In this document: positions 36,025 through 46,993 of the stretch, in pieces
Layout of the letters: every line of letters starts with the position of its first letter
Numbering within the stretch: position 1 is the stretch's first letter
Source of the DNA: Lumbricus terrestris
Taxonomy: Eukaryota > Annelida > Clitellata > Crassiclitellata > Lumbricidae
Length of the DNA stretch: 64,000 bases
Assembly (NCBI GenBank): GCA_949752735.1
Contig: OX457044.1
Coordinates: 15,492,322-15,556,321 of the forward strand
Reading direction: 5' to 3'
Program-made: the position numbers and the translations under genes
Notes under the pieces: generated by a model
Told to the model about the DNA's origin: nothing
Databases searched by the model: none
Seen by the model: only the letters and a program-made list of their open reading frames with translations

Positions 36025-36200
36025 AGCGTTCTATTTTAGTGATTTCTTGGGCGGCCATACTGTTTACATGGACAGGCACGCAGCCTTCGGAATTACCCAG
36101 CTTTTAATCAAAATAATACTAAAATTACAAGTTTGGCAGGTAGTAGCGCTCTATTTGACCGAAGTCGGGGCGGTCATATTGTTTACATGCACAGCCTTCG
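36025..36200. repeat. Duplicated block with TGTTTACATG motif
   Basis: Segments 36025-36090 and 36145-36200 are diverged copies sharing AGCG(T/C)TCTATTT, GGGCGG(C/T)CAT, TGTTTACATG and CAGCCTTCGG. TGTTTAC is a forkhead-type binding sequence and GCGGCCAT is YY1-like. It lies about 300 bp upstream of nothing on the plus strand and 300-500 bp downstream of the possible exon 36505-36615 in minus-strand transcript order, so a regulatory role is speculative. Confidence 0.5.
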
Positions 36201-36504
36201 GATCAATCTTCACCTTCTATTTATTATCTTTCCATTCACTGGATCCGGTGTTCGGAATGTTTCCACCTTAAACACAGCACAACGCGCAGTGAACGCGATT
36301 ACTGGAATGGGCGTCATGTAAGCTCAACTCGCATTTACGGTGCATTTATCTCTATTAACCTGCCATTGTATAAACCCAATGATCTTCATTGACTACTGAA
36401 AATCATAAAACATAGAAAATCTTAATGACAAACTAATCGACACATTTATCTCCTTTAGCAAACCAACTGTGATCATGGAACGGAGCTATAAATAGAATGT
36501 ATAC

Positions 36505-36615
36505 CTGGAATTAACGACTGGTAATGGAGTAGACGAGTCTACAGACGTCCAGACAATCTCGCGAATATCGCAAAAGACTTCGATATCGTCCAACACAACG
36601 GCATAATCGCAAACA
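36505..36615 (-). CDS. Possible exon of unknown gene, symmetrical phase 2-2
   Basis: A minus-strand interval with a strong acceptor (CAGTATTCTGTCTCTTAG) and a good donor (TTCCAG|GTATAC), 111 nt, open in one frame that reads CDYAVVLDDIEVFCDIREIV. It is not recognised. It does not fit the phase-0 start of the GSE1-like exon 30116, so it would be a 5' UTR exon, belong to another gene, or be chance. Confidence 0.25.
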
Positions 36616-37087
36616 CTAAGAGACAGAATACTGAGCACTAACAGTAAATAATAAAGGTGGATCTTTTCAAGGATGAGAATTCCAGCAAAACAAAACCTCC
36701 ATATTTGATGCTGCAAAACATTAATGATGCTACAACCTTTCTATTAGGGATGCGCCACTAATCTTTACAGCGCCATCTTTTCAGTCGCCTGTGTAATGAT
36801 GCAGGAATCAGCTGGCAAGTGGTTGCTCAATCAAAACCAAAATAAACGAGGCGTTGATTGAAATTTTTTAACAGGATCTAAAATATTTAGAACAGACAGT
36901 GAGGACTAATAATGAAAGCACTTGGGTGTCAGAGATTGAAGGAACTGCATGCAGGATAGACTACGAATACGATTGAGGGTAAGAAATCAGTTGACGGCCT
37001 GTGAGCTATGTGGCTGGGCTTTCCGCTATTGTGAGCCTATGAAATACTTTTGTTACCGCATGCCAGGCTTGTAGGACGGTAGGAAAG

Positions 37088-38060
37088 AATAGTAGGAACG
37101 CAGTAGAAACAAATTTATACCTTGATGACAGAAAACATGCAACCTGCTTCGAAGGGAAAACATCAACGATTAAGAAAATAAATGCTAGTGTCGTTCAGGG
37201 TTCAGGTGTCGGCCCGGCAAAGTTTATCACTGGCACTTCTGACCTTCATCCAGTAAATGATCAAAACCGACTATTGAAATATGCTGATGACACCTACCTA
37301 CTAATCGGCTCGAACAACATCAGATCAGCCCAAAGTGAACTCCAACACATACAAACTTGGGCCACCAGCAAAAACCTGCACATTAACCCAAAAAAGACCA
37401 GGGAAATGGCAGTTGTTAAGAGATCGCATGCTTCATTGGCCTCCATGTCGTCCATCACAGGAGTTAATAGAGCAACTTCTATAAAAATACTAGGTGTTAC
37501 AATTGGTGAACATCTAACTGTCTCGGAGCATGTTGATAATACTCTAAGCTCGTGTGCCTCTTCAATTTACGCTTTGCGCGTGCTGCGAGCTCACGGCTTG
37601 CCAGGACCGGCCTTGCACGTCATTACTCGAGCGACCACAGTTGCACGTCTGCTGTACGCCTCTCCCGCCTGGTGGGGACTGCTGAGCGCTGGTGAGGTCG
37701 ACCGCATCGAAAGGTTCTTAGGACGTGTCAGACGAGCTGGATTCCTTCCATCCGACTCCCCCAAAGCAGCCATTATGGCTGAGTCTGCTGATGCTGCACT
37801 CTTTGCAGCTATTATTATAGATGACAATCATGTTCTTCGCAAATTTTTCTCCGATAGACTCCCTGGAAAATACAATCTACGCCCTAGGCTACATCCATTC
37901 GAACTAACCAATAAAAACAATAAAAGCTTCATAACACGGATGCTGTATAAAAACATTTACTAGGCTTTATCCGCTGCTCCTTTGTGCTTGTTAACTGTCG
38001 CGTTATGTCGATCGGTTATTTTGTCAATAAAACGAATATCTATATATATACTGTGGTAGG
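37088..38060 (+). mobile_element. Non-LTR retrotransposon (CR1/Jockey-like), 5'-truncated
   Basis: An open frame runs from about 37120 to 37963. It begins with a KHATCFEGKTS-like segment and VVQGSGVGPAKF, then has catalytic YADD (LLKYADDTYLL), SKNLHINPKKT (thumb block) and ILGVTIGEHLT, and continues uninterrupted to INK-like C-terminal sequence ending YKNIY. The finger domain and endonuclease are missing. After the stop there is a short AT-rich tail with TCAATAAAACGAATATC. The frame is intact over about 280 codons, so insertion was fairly recent. Exact clade is uncertain. Confidence 0.82.
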
Positions 38061-40398
38061 AAGCACGGTCCTTATACACGACTTGACGCGGTTGCATAGA
38101 AATTAGGTCATGTCTCGTACAATTTGGGTCGGTCATGGTGGAATCTGTGAGGTCACAAGATGGCGCATAAAGTAAAGTAACGAAGAAACGGCCAGGCAAG
38201 TGATTTTGTAAAACCTTTTTAGTATAGTAACATGTTTAAAGAGTTATAGTTCGTGCAGTTGTTGATGCGACAACTTTGAAGCTTTTCAGTCTTCTTGCCA
38301 GTTCTTGGTATGCAGAATCGATTGTGGATTTGAGTGCGCGGAGAGGTTTGCGCTCTCGTGCATACTTTAGAGTTTAGACTCGTACATTAGTCATTTAAAT
38401 GTAATGTTACACAATAATTTAGAACGCTCATATAGTCGGCGAGAAATAAAAAAAAGCTAGAAGAAATTGGGGACAAGCCAATTTTATACTTTTTAGTTAG
38501 GTAATATCATGTAGTATAACATACTAAAACCTACAAAGCGAATGTCATTAGGAAAATTCACAAATTAACACCAAAGTAGCGCACTTTATGACACACATTT
38601 TAGGCTGCAATTCTGTGTACAGTGGGCGGATGTGCACAATCCTAGTGTCTGTTGTCCGTGTTTAGTAGGTAAGATAATCGAACGGTATTGAAATTAAGGG
38701 GCCATTCCACGTGTTTTACTAGATCGACATGCATAACTAAATTGAAAATATGCAGGGGCGAGCCATGAACAAAATTCGGGAGTTCCATTCCGGGGTTTTC
38801 AGCTTTTTCCAATGGTCTTGGACGTTAAATACACAGAACCAGTTCTTTTAAATTAGCATTTTTATTTCGGGTTTGAAACCGCCAAACCACCTCCTAAACG
38901 GGGGAGGGTTAAGAAAAAATTATATGTAGGCCTAATATATTGACGGGCCGAACGAGCCCTTAGATTAAGATTTTCTACAACCTTTTAATTAGCAATACTT
39001 ACATACTTAAATAGCCCAATATGAACCAGCAGGTGTCCACAAGCACTTGTCCAGTAAGCACTTGTCAGAAGAGTGAAGAAATACGTCTTTTGATACACCA
39101 CTGTGTCAGGGTTTAGATAATCCTCTTGCTATCTAATCTAATAGACCTAAGAGAAGGAATTGATGTCCTCATCCATTATCCTGTTGCAAATATTAAAATA
39201 GCACTTAAACTAAGAATACAATTTTAATATGCAGACAGTGGTGGCGCAAGGCTTACAAGCATTATAGGCTACAATTAGGCAGGTCGTGCTAAGCAGTTAT
39301 TTATAGCAGTTATTCAGTAGGTCAGGGAAATTAAATGTAAAAAAGAGCTAGAAGTTCCAAGCAGGTCGCAGGTCATTAGCACAATTGGCAGGTCAAATAC
39401 AGTCATGAAAATAATTATGTCCATAGATACAATGGAAAACAGTAGGCCTATTTGGTGTGTTCTGGTTGCATGAGTGGCAATTAAGTTTGTATAATTCATA
39501 CAAGCATTGTACAGAGAGTGATGCACTCATCAAAGCACAGAATATGACAATTATAGGCCTATATAGATAGTTATGCTACTTTGCTACACTATATAGATCT
39601 ATGACAGTCACAAGCATTCCACCTATAAACAAACAATTTAAACATAAACATGCCATATATTGATATAAGACAGTTGTAAATATAGAACTCTTTATTCATT
39701 AATTACAGCAGCATGTATAAAAATTAAAAGAAACCAGAACAAAGCAGAATGATAAAAAAAAATAGTGCATGAGAACAACCTAATTCCTTTTTTCTTGATA
39801 CATATGTATATCTATAGGAGCACACAACTGAAGTTATATGGCTTCAATGGAATGAGGTAATAGACAAGTAACCGTTAGGGTTGCATGAGTCCCAATGGGG
39901 TTTAATGTTGGCAAGCCAACAGGATGGAGTGGAGGATCCTGCAGGTGATCCTCCTTTCATGATGGATATCATCTCTGTGTTTCATTGTGGTTTCCATTGG
40001 ATCAAGATGGGAGATGTAATGCATGCCTGGTTTGTTGGAAAAATTGTGGTTTATTTGATGAACATAGTCTTTCAGGATGCCATGTAGAAGAGAGAAAATT
40101 TGAAATGCCAAGAGGAACACACATTCCAATTTTTGTGTGTAAATTGGAACTTGAGTCTGGCTGCATGTTTATGTTGGAAACGTGCAATTTAATCATATAA
40201 TTTTTGTGAAAATTTTTTGTTTCATTATTTCATAAGCGTTTAAAGTTAATTCGGCCTTAGATTACATAAAATTGTTAGGAATTGATTCGATTTTATCGGG
40301 TAGTTTAACCTGTTAACAATGTGTAGCATTTTTGTAGCAATATGTAATTGAGTTGAGCGATAATTTGCTTCACTATGCTATTGCAATAATTTTCTTCA

Positions 40399-40975
40399 CT
40401 ATGCTATTAATGTCTGCAGAAATGTCTGTAATAGGGGCGGAATCCACAGCTTAGCCAAACTTCTGTTACGAATGCTGGTGATATTTTCATGGTCAAACTG
40501 TGCATCATGTATGCTGCCTCGCAATAGTTTTGCTGTAGTGTCAATCCGCTTACCCGGTACTCTCCTTTTCAATGTCTGCTTCCCTGTCATTGTTCCATTT
40601 GTCACTGATTATAATACGTGAGGCTATACTTTTGAAGCATATTACATCCCTGACACCACTAACACCATCAAACCATATTTCATCACCATAATGCACCATC
40701 AGCAATTCCTTCAAATGTTTCACACAAAAGATATCAGCTAACTTTCTCATCTCTTCCTTAACATCAATGACTGTGCACAATTCACCGAAGTTTGCCTCCA
40801 TTGACTGAGATGATGTCTGAAATACTTGCAGCACATCATCTCTATCTCTGACCCCTACTGCTGCTGCCACTGTTGTCCATGCCTTTGTGGTCTCTGTCTC
40901 GACTATTGAAGTTCCCTCCTGTCGAGTTCCTGGTGGTCCAGACTGTGTGTCTTGAGTGGGTTCTGAGCACAGCAC
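40399..40975 (-). pseudogene. Frameshifted relic of a repeat-associated protein
   Basis: Two overlapping minus frames form one diverged coding sequence. The first (40975-40550) contains IKEEMRKLAD-like helix text, LLMVHYGDEIWF, VRDVICFKSIASRII and DKWNNDREADIE. The second (to 40399) continues with RIDTTAKLLRGSI and SLAKLWIPPLL. From memory, similar D(V)VCF..(M)AS.I(I/V)..KWY and AAKLI blocks recur in uncharacterised, often repeat-associated proteins of invertebrates; I cannot name the family. The frameshift is near 40560-40600. Position inside the long inverted arms suggests it is the element's own gene. Confidence 0.5.
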
Positions 40976-41415
40976 GTCTTATAGGCCGTATCCCTAAATT
41001 TGACCAAGTCACGGGGTACATGCGCAATGTACTCCACTGGCTTTCTGTTACACATCAGATAACCTATAGGGCTTCTGCATTAGTCTAGTGCTGCATGGAG
41101 GGTCTGGCTCTCATGTACCTGCAGGAGCTCTGCTGTCCCACCTCTGGTGTCCAGTGGCGATCTGACCTCCATCAGCTGATCAAGCTTAGCTCTTGGCCCC
41201 TCGCTCATGGACTACTTTAATGTACCAGCGCCCTTTTTCAGTGGCTGGTCCTAGAACCTGGAGTGGGGCTCCCTGTTTCATTCCGCCTTGTCGCCCTTGT
41301 GCCTAGAGGTTGCATCCTTTCTCGCTTCAAAACTGCCTTATTTAGCAGTTGTTAGACTGGGAGTGCTTCTGAGTGGATTACCGTGAAAATGCGCTATATA
41401 AAAAGTCAATAATAA
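40950..41415 (+). mobile_element. CR1/L2-like LINE 3' fragment
   Basis: A plus frame reads LSTARLIGRIPKFDQVTGY, then MRNVLHWLSVTHQITYRAS, typical of the C-terminal end of CR1/L2 polymerases. A frame break follows near 41085. The 3' end ACTGGGAGTGCTTCTGAGT then GCGCTATATAAAA and an (AAT)n-like end is the same tail family as at 63330-63690. It occupies the centre of the long inverted-repeat element. Confidence 0.75.
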
Positions 41416-42545
41416 TCCGGTTCACCGCTACCAGCTTACGCTTATGCGGTTCGCAATGTCGATCACTATAATACACTATTCTGCAGTTCATGAACCATAA
41501 CTATGCCTGGATGTCTAGCCATATACTGGTTATAGCACTATCATCACGCCGAATACTAGCTTTCTGAGAAGGGATTCATTCCTCTTGCTTGCGCAAATGC
41601 AGTCACGTTAGAATCGCTAGTCGAAGAACACGTAAACAGAATGGCAAATAATGCATTTATACTCCCATAGCTCAGCCGTATCTGCCCGATTCGCCATTAT
41701 CGCTCAACTCAATTACAAATTGCTACAAAAATCCTACACAACGTTAACAGGTTAAACTACCCGATAAAATCGAAGCAATTCCTAACAATTTTACGTAATC
41801 TAAGACTAAACTAACTTTAAACGCGAATGAAACGATCAAATTTAATAAAATTATACTATTAAATTGCGCGTTTCCAACATAAACATGCAACCGAAGATTG
41901 TAACTGCCTTCTTACGCCATGGTAACTCCTACTCAGAAAAGACTGCGCAATGTCTAAATTCGCCAAACAAATAGTCCCAAATTTAAGTTCAAATTTCACA
42001 TTTTGCTAATTGTAGGTTCACTGTAGGTTTTTATTGGAATGAAACAGGACCATACTACACCCATTGCCAAAATATTGGCTTGTCCCGAATTTCTTCCAGC
42101 TATTGAAATGTTGGGTTTAATTCTGGCCTACTAATATATGTGCCTTTGACGCAGTGTTGCACACTGAGTAATAAGCTAAGTGATTTGAAACAGCTGGGTC
42201 TATTGGAGTGGATGGTCAGAAAAATTGCCGGGTCTAGGGGGCGGGGAGAGTGGTTTATTATTACTTTATTTTGTTAATCTGAAGTGATCATTAAGACCTT
42301 GGGAAATGATAACGATGGCGATAACGGTAATAGTGGTAGTGGTATTAGTACCAGTGGCAGCAACAGTTGTAATTTTAATAATAGAATAGAATAATGCTGA
42401 GGCATATTTGTTGTTCTAGGGATGCACGGTAGAAAATCGCTTGCCGACGTTTTGGTCTAAGATGTGACAGAACTTTTGACTGGAGCTGGGCTCTGTTTGC
42501 TGCCTTGTCTTCTCCTGGGAACTGAATGATATGTTTTCTACGAAG

Positions 42546-43217
42546 ATGGTCTGCCTTATCCAGAAACTGTTTGGAAGAGACGAGAACAGCGCAACGAATG
42601 AACCAGATCTGCTCTCCAGTTTGGACTTTGACTCTGCTGCTGCTGCACGCAGACCTAGGCAGATGGAGACTGTGGACAACGTCTGTGGCCAGTCTTACTG
42701 CCCAGACAACAGACGATCAGCTGGCAACATAACACTGACCGGTTCAGATGGAATGTCCAGGAGAACATCTCCACAAAGTCGTCATCGGAGTCAGAGTATA
42801 TCCATCCCGACCTGCAAGGACGTCATGGAGATCGGCAACCCGATGAGTCGTCGTCGTATTGCCTTTGCTAAGCAAGATGCTGCTTCTGCTCCTAAACATC
42901 CGTCTGCACGCTCATCCTTCTCGTCGTGGTCCGAAGATGCGTTGCTAGGTAACCGGCCGGTTTCTCAAGGTGCTTTGGGTTCAGCCGAGCCGGTTTGTTG
43001 TTGTGATGCCTGCATGTACATCTTGGACTCCACTCTGCCAGTTACTGCTCAACAGGATATGATGATGTCGCCGTGTTTGCTTCCTCCTGATTACGATGAG
43101 GTGATTGGCTGCACACAGTCTGTGCTGCCTCTGTCCACCGTCTCCAGTTGTCCCAGTTATTCATCTTCACGGTCTTGCATTAAAAGTGATTCATCACTGG
43201 CGTCATCTGCTGCTTTG
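42546..43217 (+). CDS. Unrecognised Ser-rich protein, exon 1, with PPDY motif
   Basis: First coding exon of a tentative gene. ATG at 42546 has a strong start context (GAAGATGG); an in-frame ATG at 42531 is the alternative. The donor is GCTTTG|GTAAGA, phase 0, after 224 codons. The protein starts MVCLIQKLFGRDEN and is Ser/Arg-rich and probably disordered. It has a Cys cluster VCCCDACMYILD near residue 150 and LPPDYDEVIG near residue 180. PPDY fits the PPxY ligand consensus for WW domains (for example NEDD4-type ligases), which is inference. I do not recognise the family. Codon content and length are well above chance for this AT-rich region. Confidence 0.65.
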
Positions 43218-43272
43218 GTAAGATGACTGTCATTTTTCTGTCAGCTTATTCATGCTCCTGTGCACAGATGAC

Positions 43273-43418
43273 CAGTGGCGGCGCCAGGATTTCAGTTTTG
43301 GGGGGGCTAAAGGGGGTTAATCGCCCAAAAAATTTATTTTTACATGGGGAAAAAAATGGATGGCCATATTTAGGAACGGGCTTAGCCCCCCCCATGCCAC
43401 CCCCTAGCGCCGCCACTG
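43273..43418. mobile_element. 146-bp hAT-type MITE
   Basis: Terminal inverted repeats CAGTGGCGGCGCCAG and CTAGCGCCGCCACTG. An exact 8-bp target duplication CAGATGAC lies at 43265-43272 and 43419-43426. The interior has G7 and C7 runs and no coding content. It lies in the first intron of the plus-strand gene. Confidence 0.93.
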
Positions 43419-43710
43419 CAGATGACTAGAGCTCATCCATGTAACTAATTTAATAACTAGATAATTTATATTTCTAGATTGCTGTCTTATTGTTTTACCT
43501 ATAGCACGACTTTGTTACATTTATATCTGGCTTCCTAGGACTATCTTTATCTCTATTGATCTTCACTCTACCATAATTTTATGCAGTGGGCATTTCGGTG
43601 CATGCCTGTGGCATGTTTGCAACCATTCAATGTGCATTCACACGAGCTTATCATGAGTTCTTTTCATTCTGCTGTCCACTATATATATATATTGTATTTC
43701 TATTACAAAT

Positions 43711-43770
43711 ATTTCTATAGCACTTCTTCAAGGTAACTACTCAGGAGCATTCCCAACCCAACCACGGCTG
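43711..43770 (-). mobile_element. LINE/SINE 3' tail fragment
   Basis: The minus strand reads GGGAATGCTCCTGAGTA then CCTTGAAGAAGTGCTATAG, the shared LINE/SINE tail. It is followed on the plus side by an unrelated-orientation SINE head, so two truncated insertions abut. Confidence 0.65.
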
Positions 43771-43809
43771 AAAAGTACAATAGAATGCATCTGAGTAAAA
43801 CCCGTGGCA

Positions 43810-43930
43810 TGGGCACGGTGATGTAGTCTTGGGTTCGGTGCCTTGGAGCTAGAGGGTTCCAGGTTCATTTCCACCTCAAGCCACAGCGTAAGGACCTTGA
43901 GCAAGTCCTTCACGTGCAATTGCTCATGGT
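43810..43930 (+). mobile_element. tRNA-derived SINE (family A) head fragment
   Basis: GGGCACGGTGATGTAGT, then GGGTTCCAGGTTCATTTCC (diverged B-box region) and CAAGTCCTTCACGTGCAATTG. Matches the 5' two thirds of the SINE copies at 8256 and 15251; the 3' tail is missing. Confidence 0.75.
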
Positions 43931-46349
43931 CATTGGCCCAACCTTGTAGGAACATTCTACCACTTTACTTACTGGCTATTTTGTCATAGACAGGGCTATT
44001 TTGTCATAGACAGCTCAGGAAAAATTTCTAAACCATCATTAGATGCACCTATGGTACATACATCTGTTGGATTGCCATGTTGAGTGCCCATGTACACCGT
44101 TTTCTATTACTCTTTTATAAATGACCAGATATACATACATACAGTGCCTGTCCATTTATATCATCTAATTGCATTTGTCTGACCTTAGCTTAAATTACAA
44201 CTCTTCGTGGTTATCGGACGTGGTATCTGGATCATTGATCTGGAATCCAATCTCTATGTATAAATTTCATTCTCTTGTGTCGTTTCTTTCTGTGTGTGTA
44301 ATACTTATATTTTCGAATATAGCTATTAATCCACCCAAGGCTATTTCTGTTTTGGCAAATTGATATTCTGGATGATGACTTGCTTACTGTTTCACTTAGT
44401 TTTTGGAGCACCTTTAATGGAAGTCTACCGTAGCACTACGATACATTCCTGATTAAGCAGCATGTGTGCATATAATTATCGAACTGCTTTGGCTTGTTTA
44501 CTTGCCTCAACTCATCGCCTAGAGTGAACTTTTTCTCTTTAACAGCGTTCTAACAAGTCCTCGACTAACTAACATGGACTTCGCACATGAGTCAACCCTT
44601 AAGCTGAAGATTCTTGACTTGTCTTGGTTAGATCGTCATAGATTCCATCTTTTACGCTTTGTCTATGTTTTCCATTTTTTTAATGGCCAATTGTCACTTC
44701 AGTTTGCATTTGGGACAGCAACATCATTTAGAGAAACGAAGGAATGATAAGCATCAAATAAATATCCATCCGAAAACGTGTGAAGCATAGAGTTATGTAG
44801 CATAAATACATATCAGTTGCTGAGGTTATTAAATTGTTATTGTGATCTCTGTCTGCACTTTCACACATGTGTGTTAACTTTAGACTACCCAGCCATCATC
44901 ATCATCTCATGTGGTTGTTTGTACTGAAGCCTCAGTTTTACTTCAACATGTTTCCAAAGCCTATTTCTTTTTTACCACATCCATCAGGCCTTGTCCAATA
45001 TATACTGACTTGTCTGTTTATCAATCATGATTCCATTTCAACAATTTTTAGGTCAAAACGTAGTGGAGATGATATAAACGGACAGGCACTGTATGTTGCT
45101 AGTTTGCCTTCTGCTGGTGACATTTAAAAAATAATTATTTACTGAGCCATATCCTGGTTCTTACTACCTTGAAACTATTCAGTTCTTCCAGCTTAATATC
45201 CTTTCTATCTGTTATAAGTTTTCAAAAATACCGTGGTTGCTGTTCAACTATGCTATGTCATATCATGGATGATTACTGCTGCCCTCCTCGTTTCTCCAGT
45301 TTTTGGACTGGCACTGCCAAAGTATAAGCAGTGGCAGAGTGTTTGGAAAGTTTTATATATCCTTGCTCTCATTGAGACGTTGCCAGATTGTCTGTCTTTC
45401 TTCATTTACATAATTGGTTAATAATTTTTGGAGAAGGGTAATTTCTCTTTGAACACCGACTCCCAATTTAACCAAAGTATCAATCTGAAACTCTTATCGA
45501 ACGAAGGAAATTGATGCATCAATTTTTTTATAAGTACTGTCTTTTTCGCTTTCTGACTCTTTACTGATTCCGGTCACTTCTTTAATTCTTTTTTTGTTCT
45601 TTCTCTGAAGTTACAATTGAGATGACTTCAGTGTAGAAATATGTAAAAAAAACTCCTGAACTGTTCTTCACCAAATTCCTTGGTTTCATCTCTGGTTTTG
45701 ATCAGAAGCAGCAAAGATCTCCTTCTCAAAGATGGTATGGTAACTGATGATTGAGAGACTTGGCTTATGGTGGAAAGAAACTTGAGCAGTGATGGCAGGG
45801 TGGTCAGACAGATCTATTTGACTCAGAACACAAGATCTATGTAACAGCAGAACAGTGGGACCAAAAATTCCTGGGTTTATGTCCTACACTCGATCTGCTT
45901 ACAACCCGGTCCAGTGGAGAAATGGCTTTTGCGAGGTACTTAAAAGATATGCTATATCTGTCTTCGTACACTCGTACAAACCGTATTGCCATTTTTATTT
46001 GAGCATCTGTTACAGTTATTACATTCACTTGTCTCAGTTTTCTTTTGTCTTCCTAGATCTGCTTGTGATTGTATGTGTTTGTCTGTCTGCCTGTTTCTCT
46101 CTCACTACTTGTCTTTAGTCTTTGGAGTGTCTGTGTGTGGGTCAGTATCATTTGGTATGCCTGCTTAGATTAGTAAAGCCTTGCAGCATTTTAAGGAGAC
46201 AGAATGTTGCCTGAATCTATTGATTATATTGCCATATAATTTGATGTTGCAATGCGGATAATTGAAGCACCTGTGTCTGATGAAATGATGTCGACTGTTA
46301 TTTCTGATGAGAACATTTTCAGGCAGAGAACGGTTTCTATTGTTTGCAG
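43931..46349. other. Intron sequence of the plus-strand gene, no further features
   Basis: Only short unconserved frames, AT-rich. No splice-bounded exon was recognised between 43217 and 46350. Confidence 0.45.
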
Positions 46350-46582
46350 AGGTTGTTTCATTACGAGAAGACGCCACACAGAACAAAACCGCCAGACCAG
46401 CCGCAGCCACACGTTGCTATCCAGAGCCTACCACCAATGATAAGCATCTCACCAGATGGTGAAGAAGGTTTTGTGAACAGTCAACGCATCCTGCAACGCA
46501 GTCGGCATTACAAGCCGTTTTACGAAGTCCCTCCCAACAAAACTATTTGCCACATCCACTGGAAATCCGTTAACAGCAAGCA
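46350..46582 (+). CDS. Unrecognised protein, exon 2
   Basis: A 233-nt interval with acceptor TTTCTATTGTTTGCAG, phase 0, matching exon 1. It encodes RLFHYEKTPHRTKPPDQPQP, ISISPDGEEGFVNSQ, YKPFYEVPPNKTICHIHWK and ends SVNSK. It then reads either AAG CAG TAA (stop at 46584-46586) or AAGCA|GTAAGT, a strong donor in phase 2. I prefer the donor, because the next candidate exon restores CAG and is also open. If the stop is used, the protein ends here at about 302 residues. Confidence 0.6.
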
Positions 46583-46993
46583 GTAAGTGGGGGGTGGGGC
46601 GTTGAGACTGATGGAGAATTTGAAATCGTCACTCGCAATGTTTCTATTCCACTGATATTTCGAAGAGGTTTTGCTGAGATAATATCATTTGTTATGTCGG
46701 ATGTGCATCTAGATGAACTGTGATAATAATGTGGTTTCATATCTGCTGTGTTCAAATGTCGTCCACACCACCATGAGGCCTTGTCGTTGTCATCATTGTT
46801 TTTCTTGTTGTTGTTGTTGTTATGGCACGTGTCACTGGGACATCTGATCGCACTTCATCTAGCGTAGTCGGGCAGTGTTGTGTATGGTTTCGTTTTAACT
46901 GTATATCTATACTGGTTAAATGCTCATTATGAAATGTCTTGCTCAACCGGTCTCCTGTTTTCTTCTGGCCATTGAGATTACATGCTTCTAAAG

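Larger units (their letters stand above)
38455..42101. mobile_element. Composite element with long diverged terminal inverted repeats
   Basis: Outer ends AGCTAGAAGAAATTGGGGAC (38455) and, inverted, AGCTGGAAGAAATTCGGGAC (ending at 42101) match. Inner blocks 40161-40365 and 41696-41892 match in inverse orientation over about 200 bp (for example ATCGGGTAGTTTAACCTGTT). The left arm is split by about 1.5 kb of extra DNA (about 38620-40160). Between the arms are a decayed minus-strand frame and a CR1 fragment. No target duplication was found. It looks like a DNA transposon of undetermined superfamily that later took insertions. Confidence 0.6.

Noticed and set aside
38697..38720. GGGGCCATTCCACGTG, similar to the palindrome's terminus GGGTCATTCCATG
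   Set aside because: Only about ten bases match and no inverted partner was found nearby.
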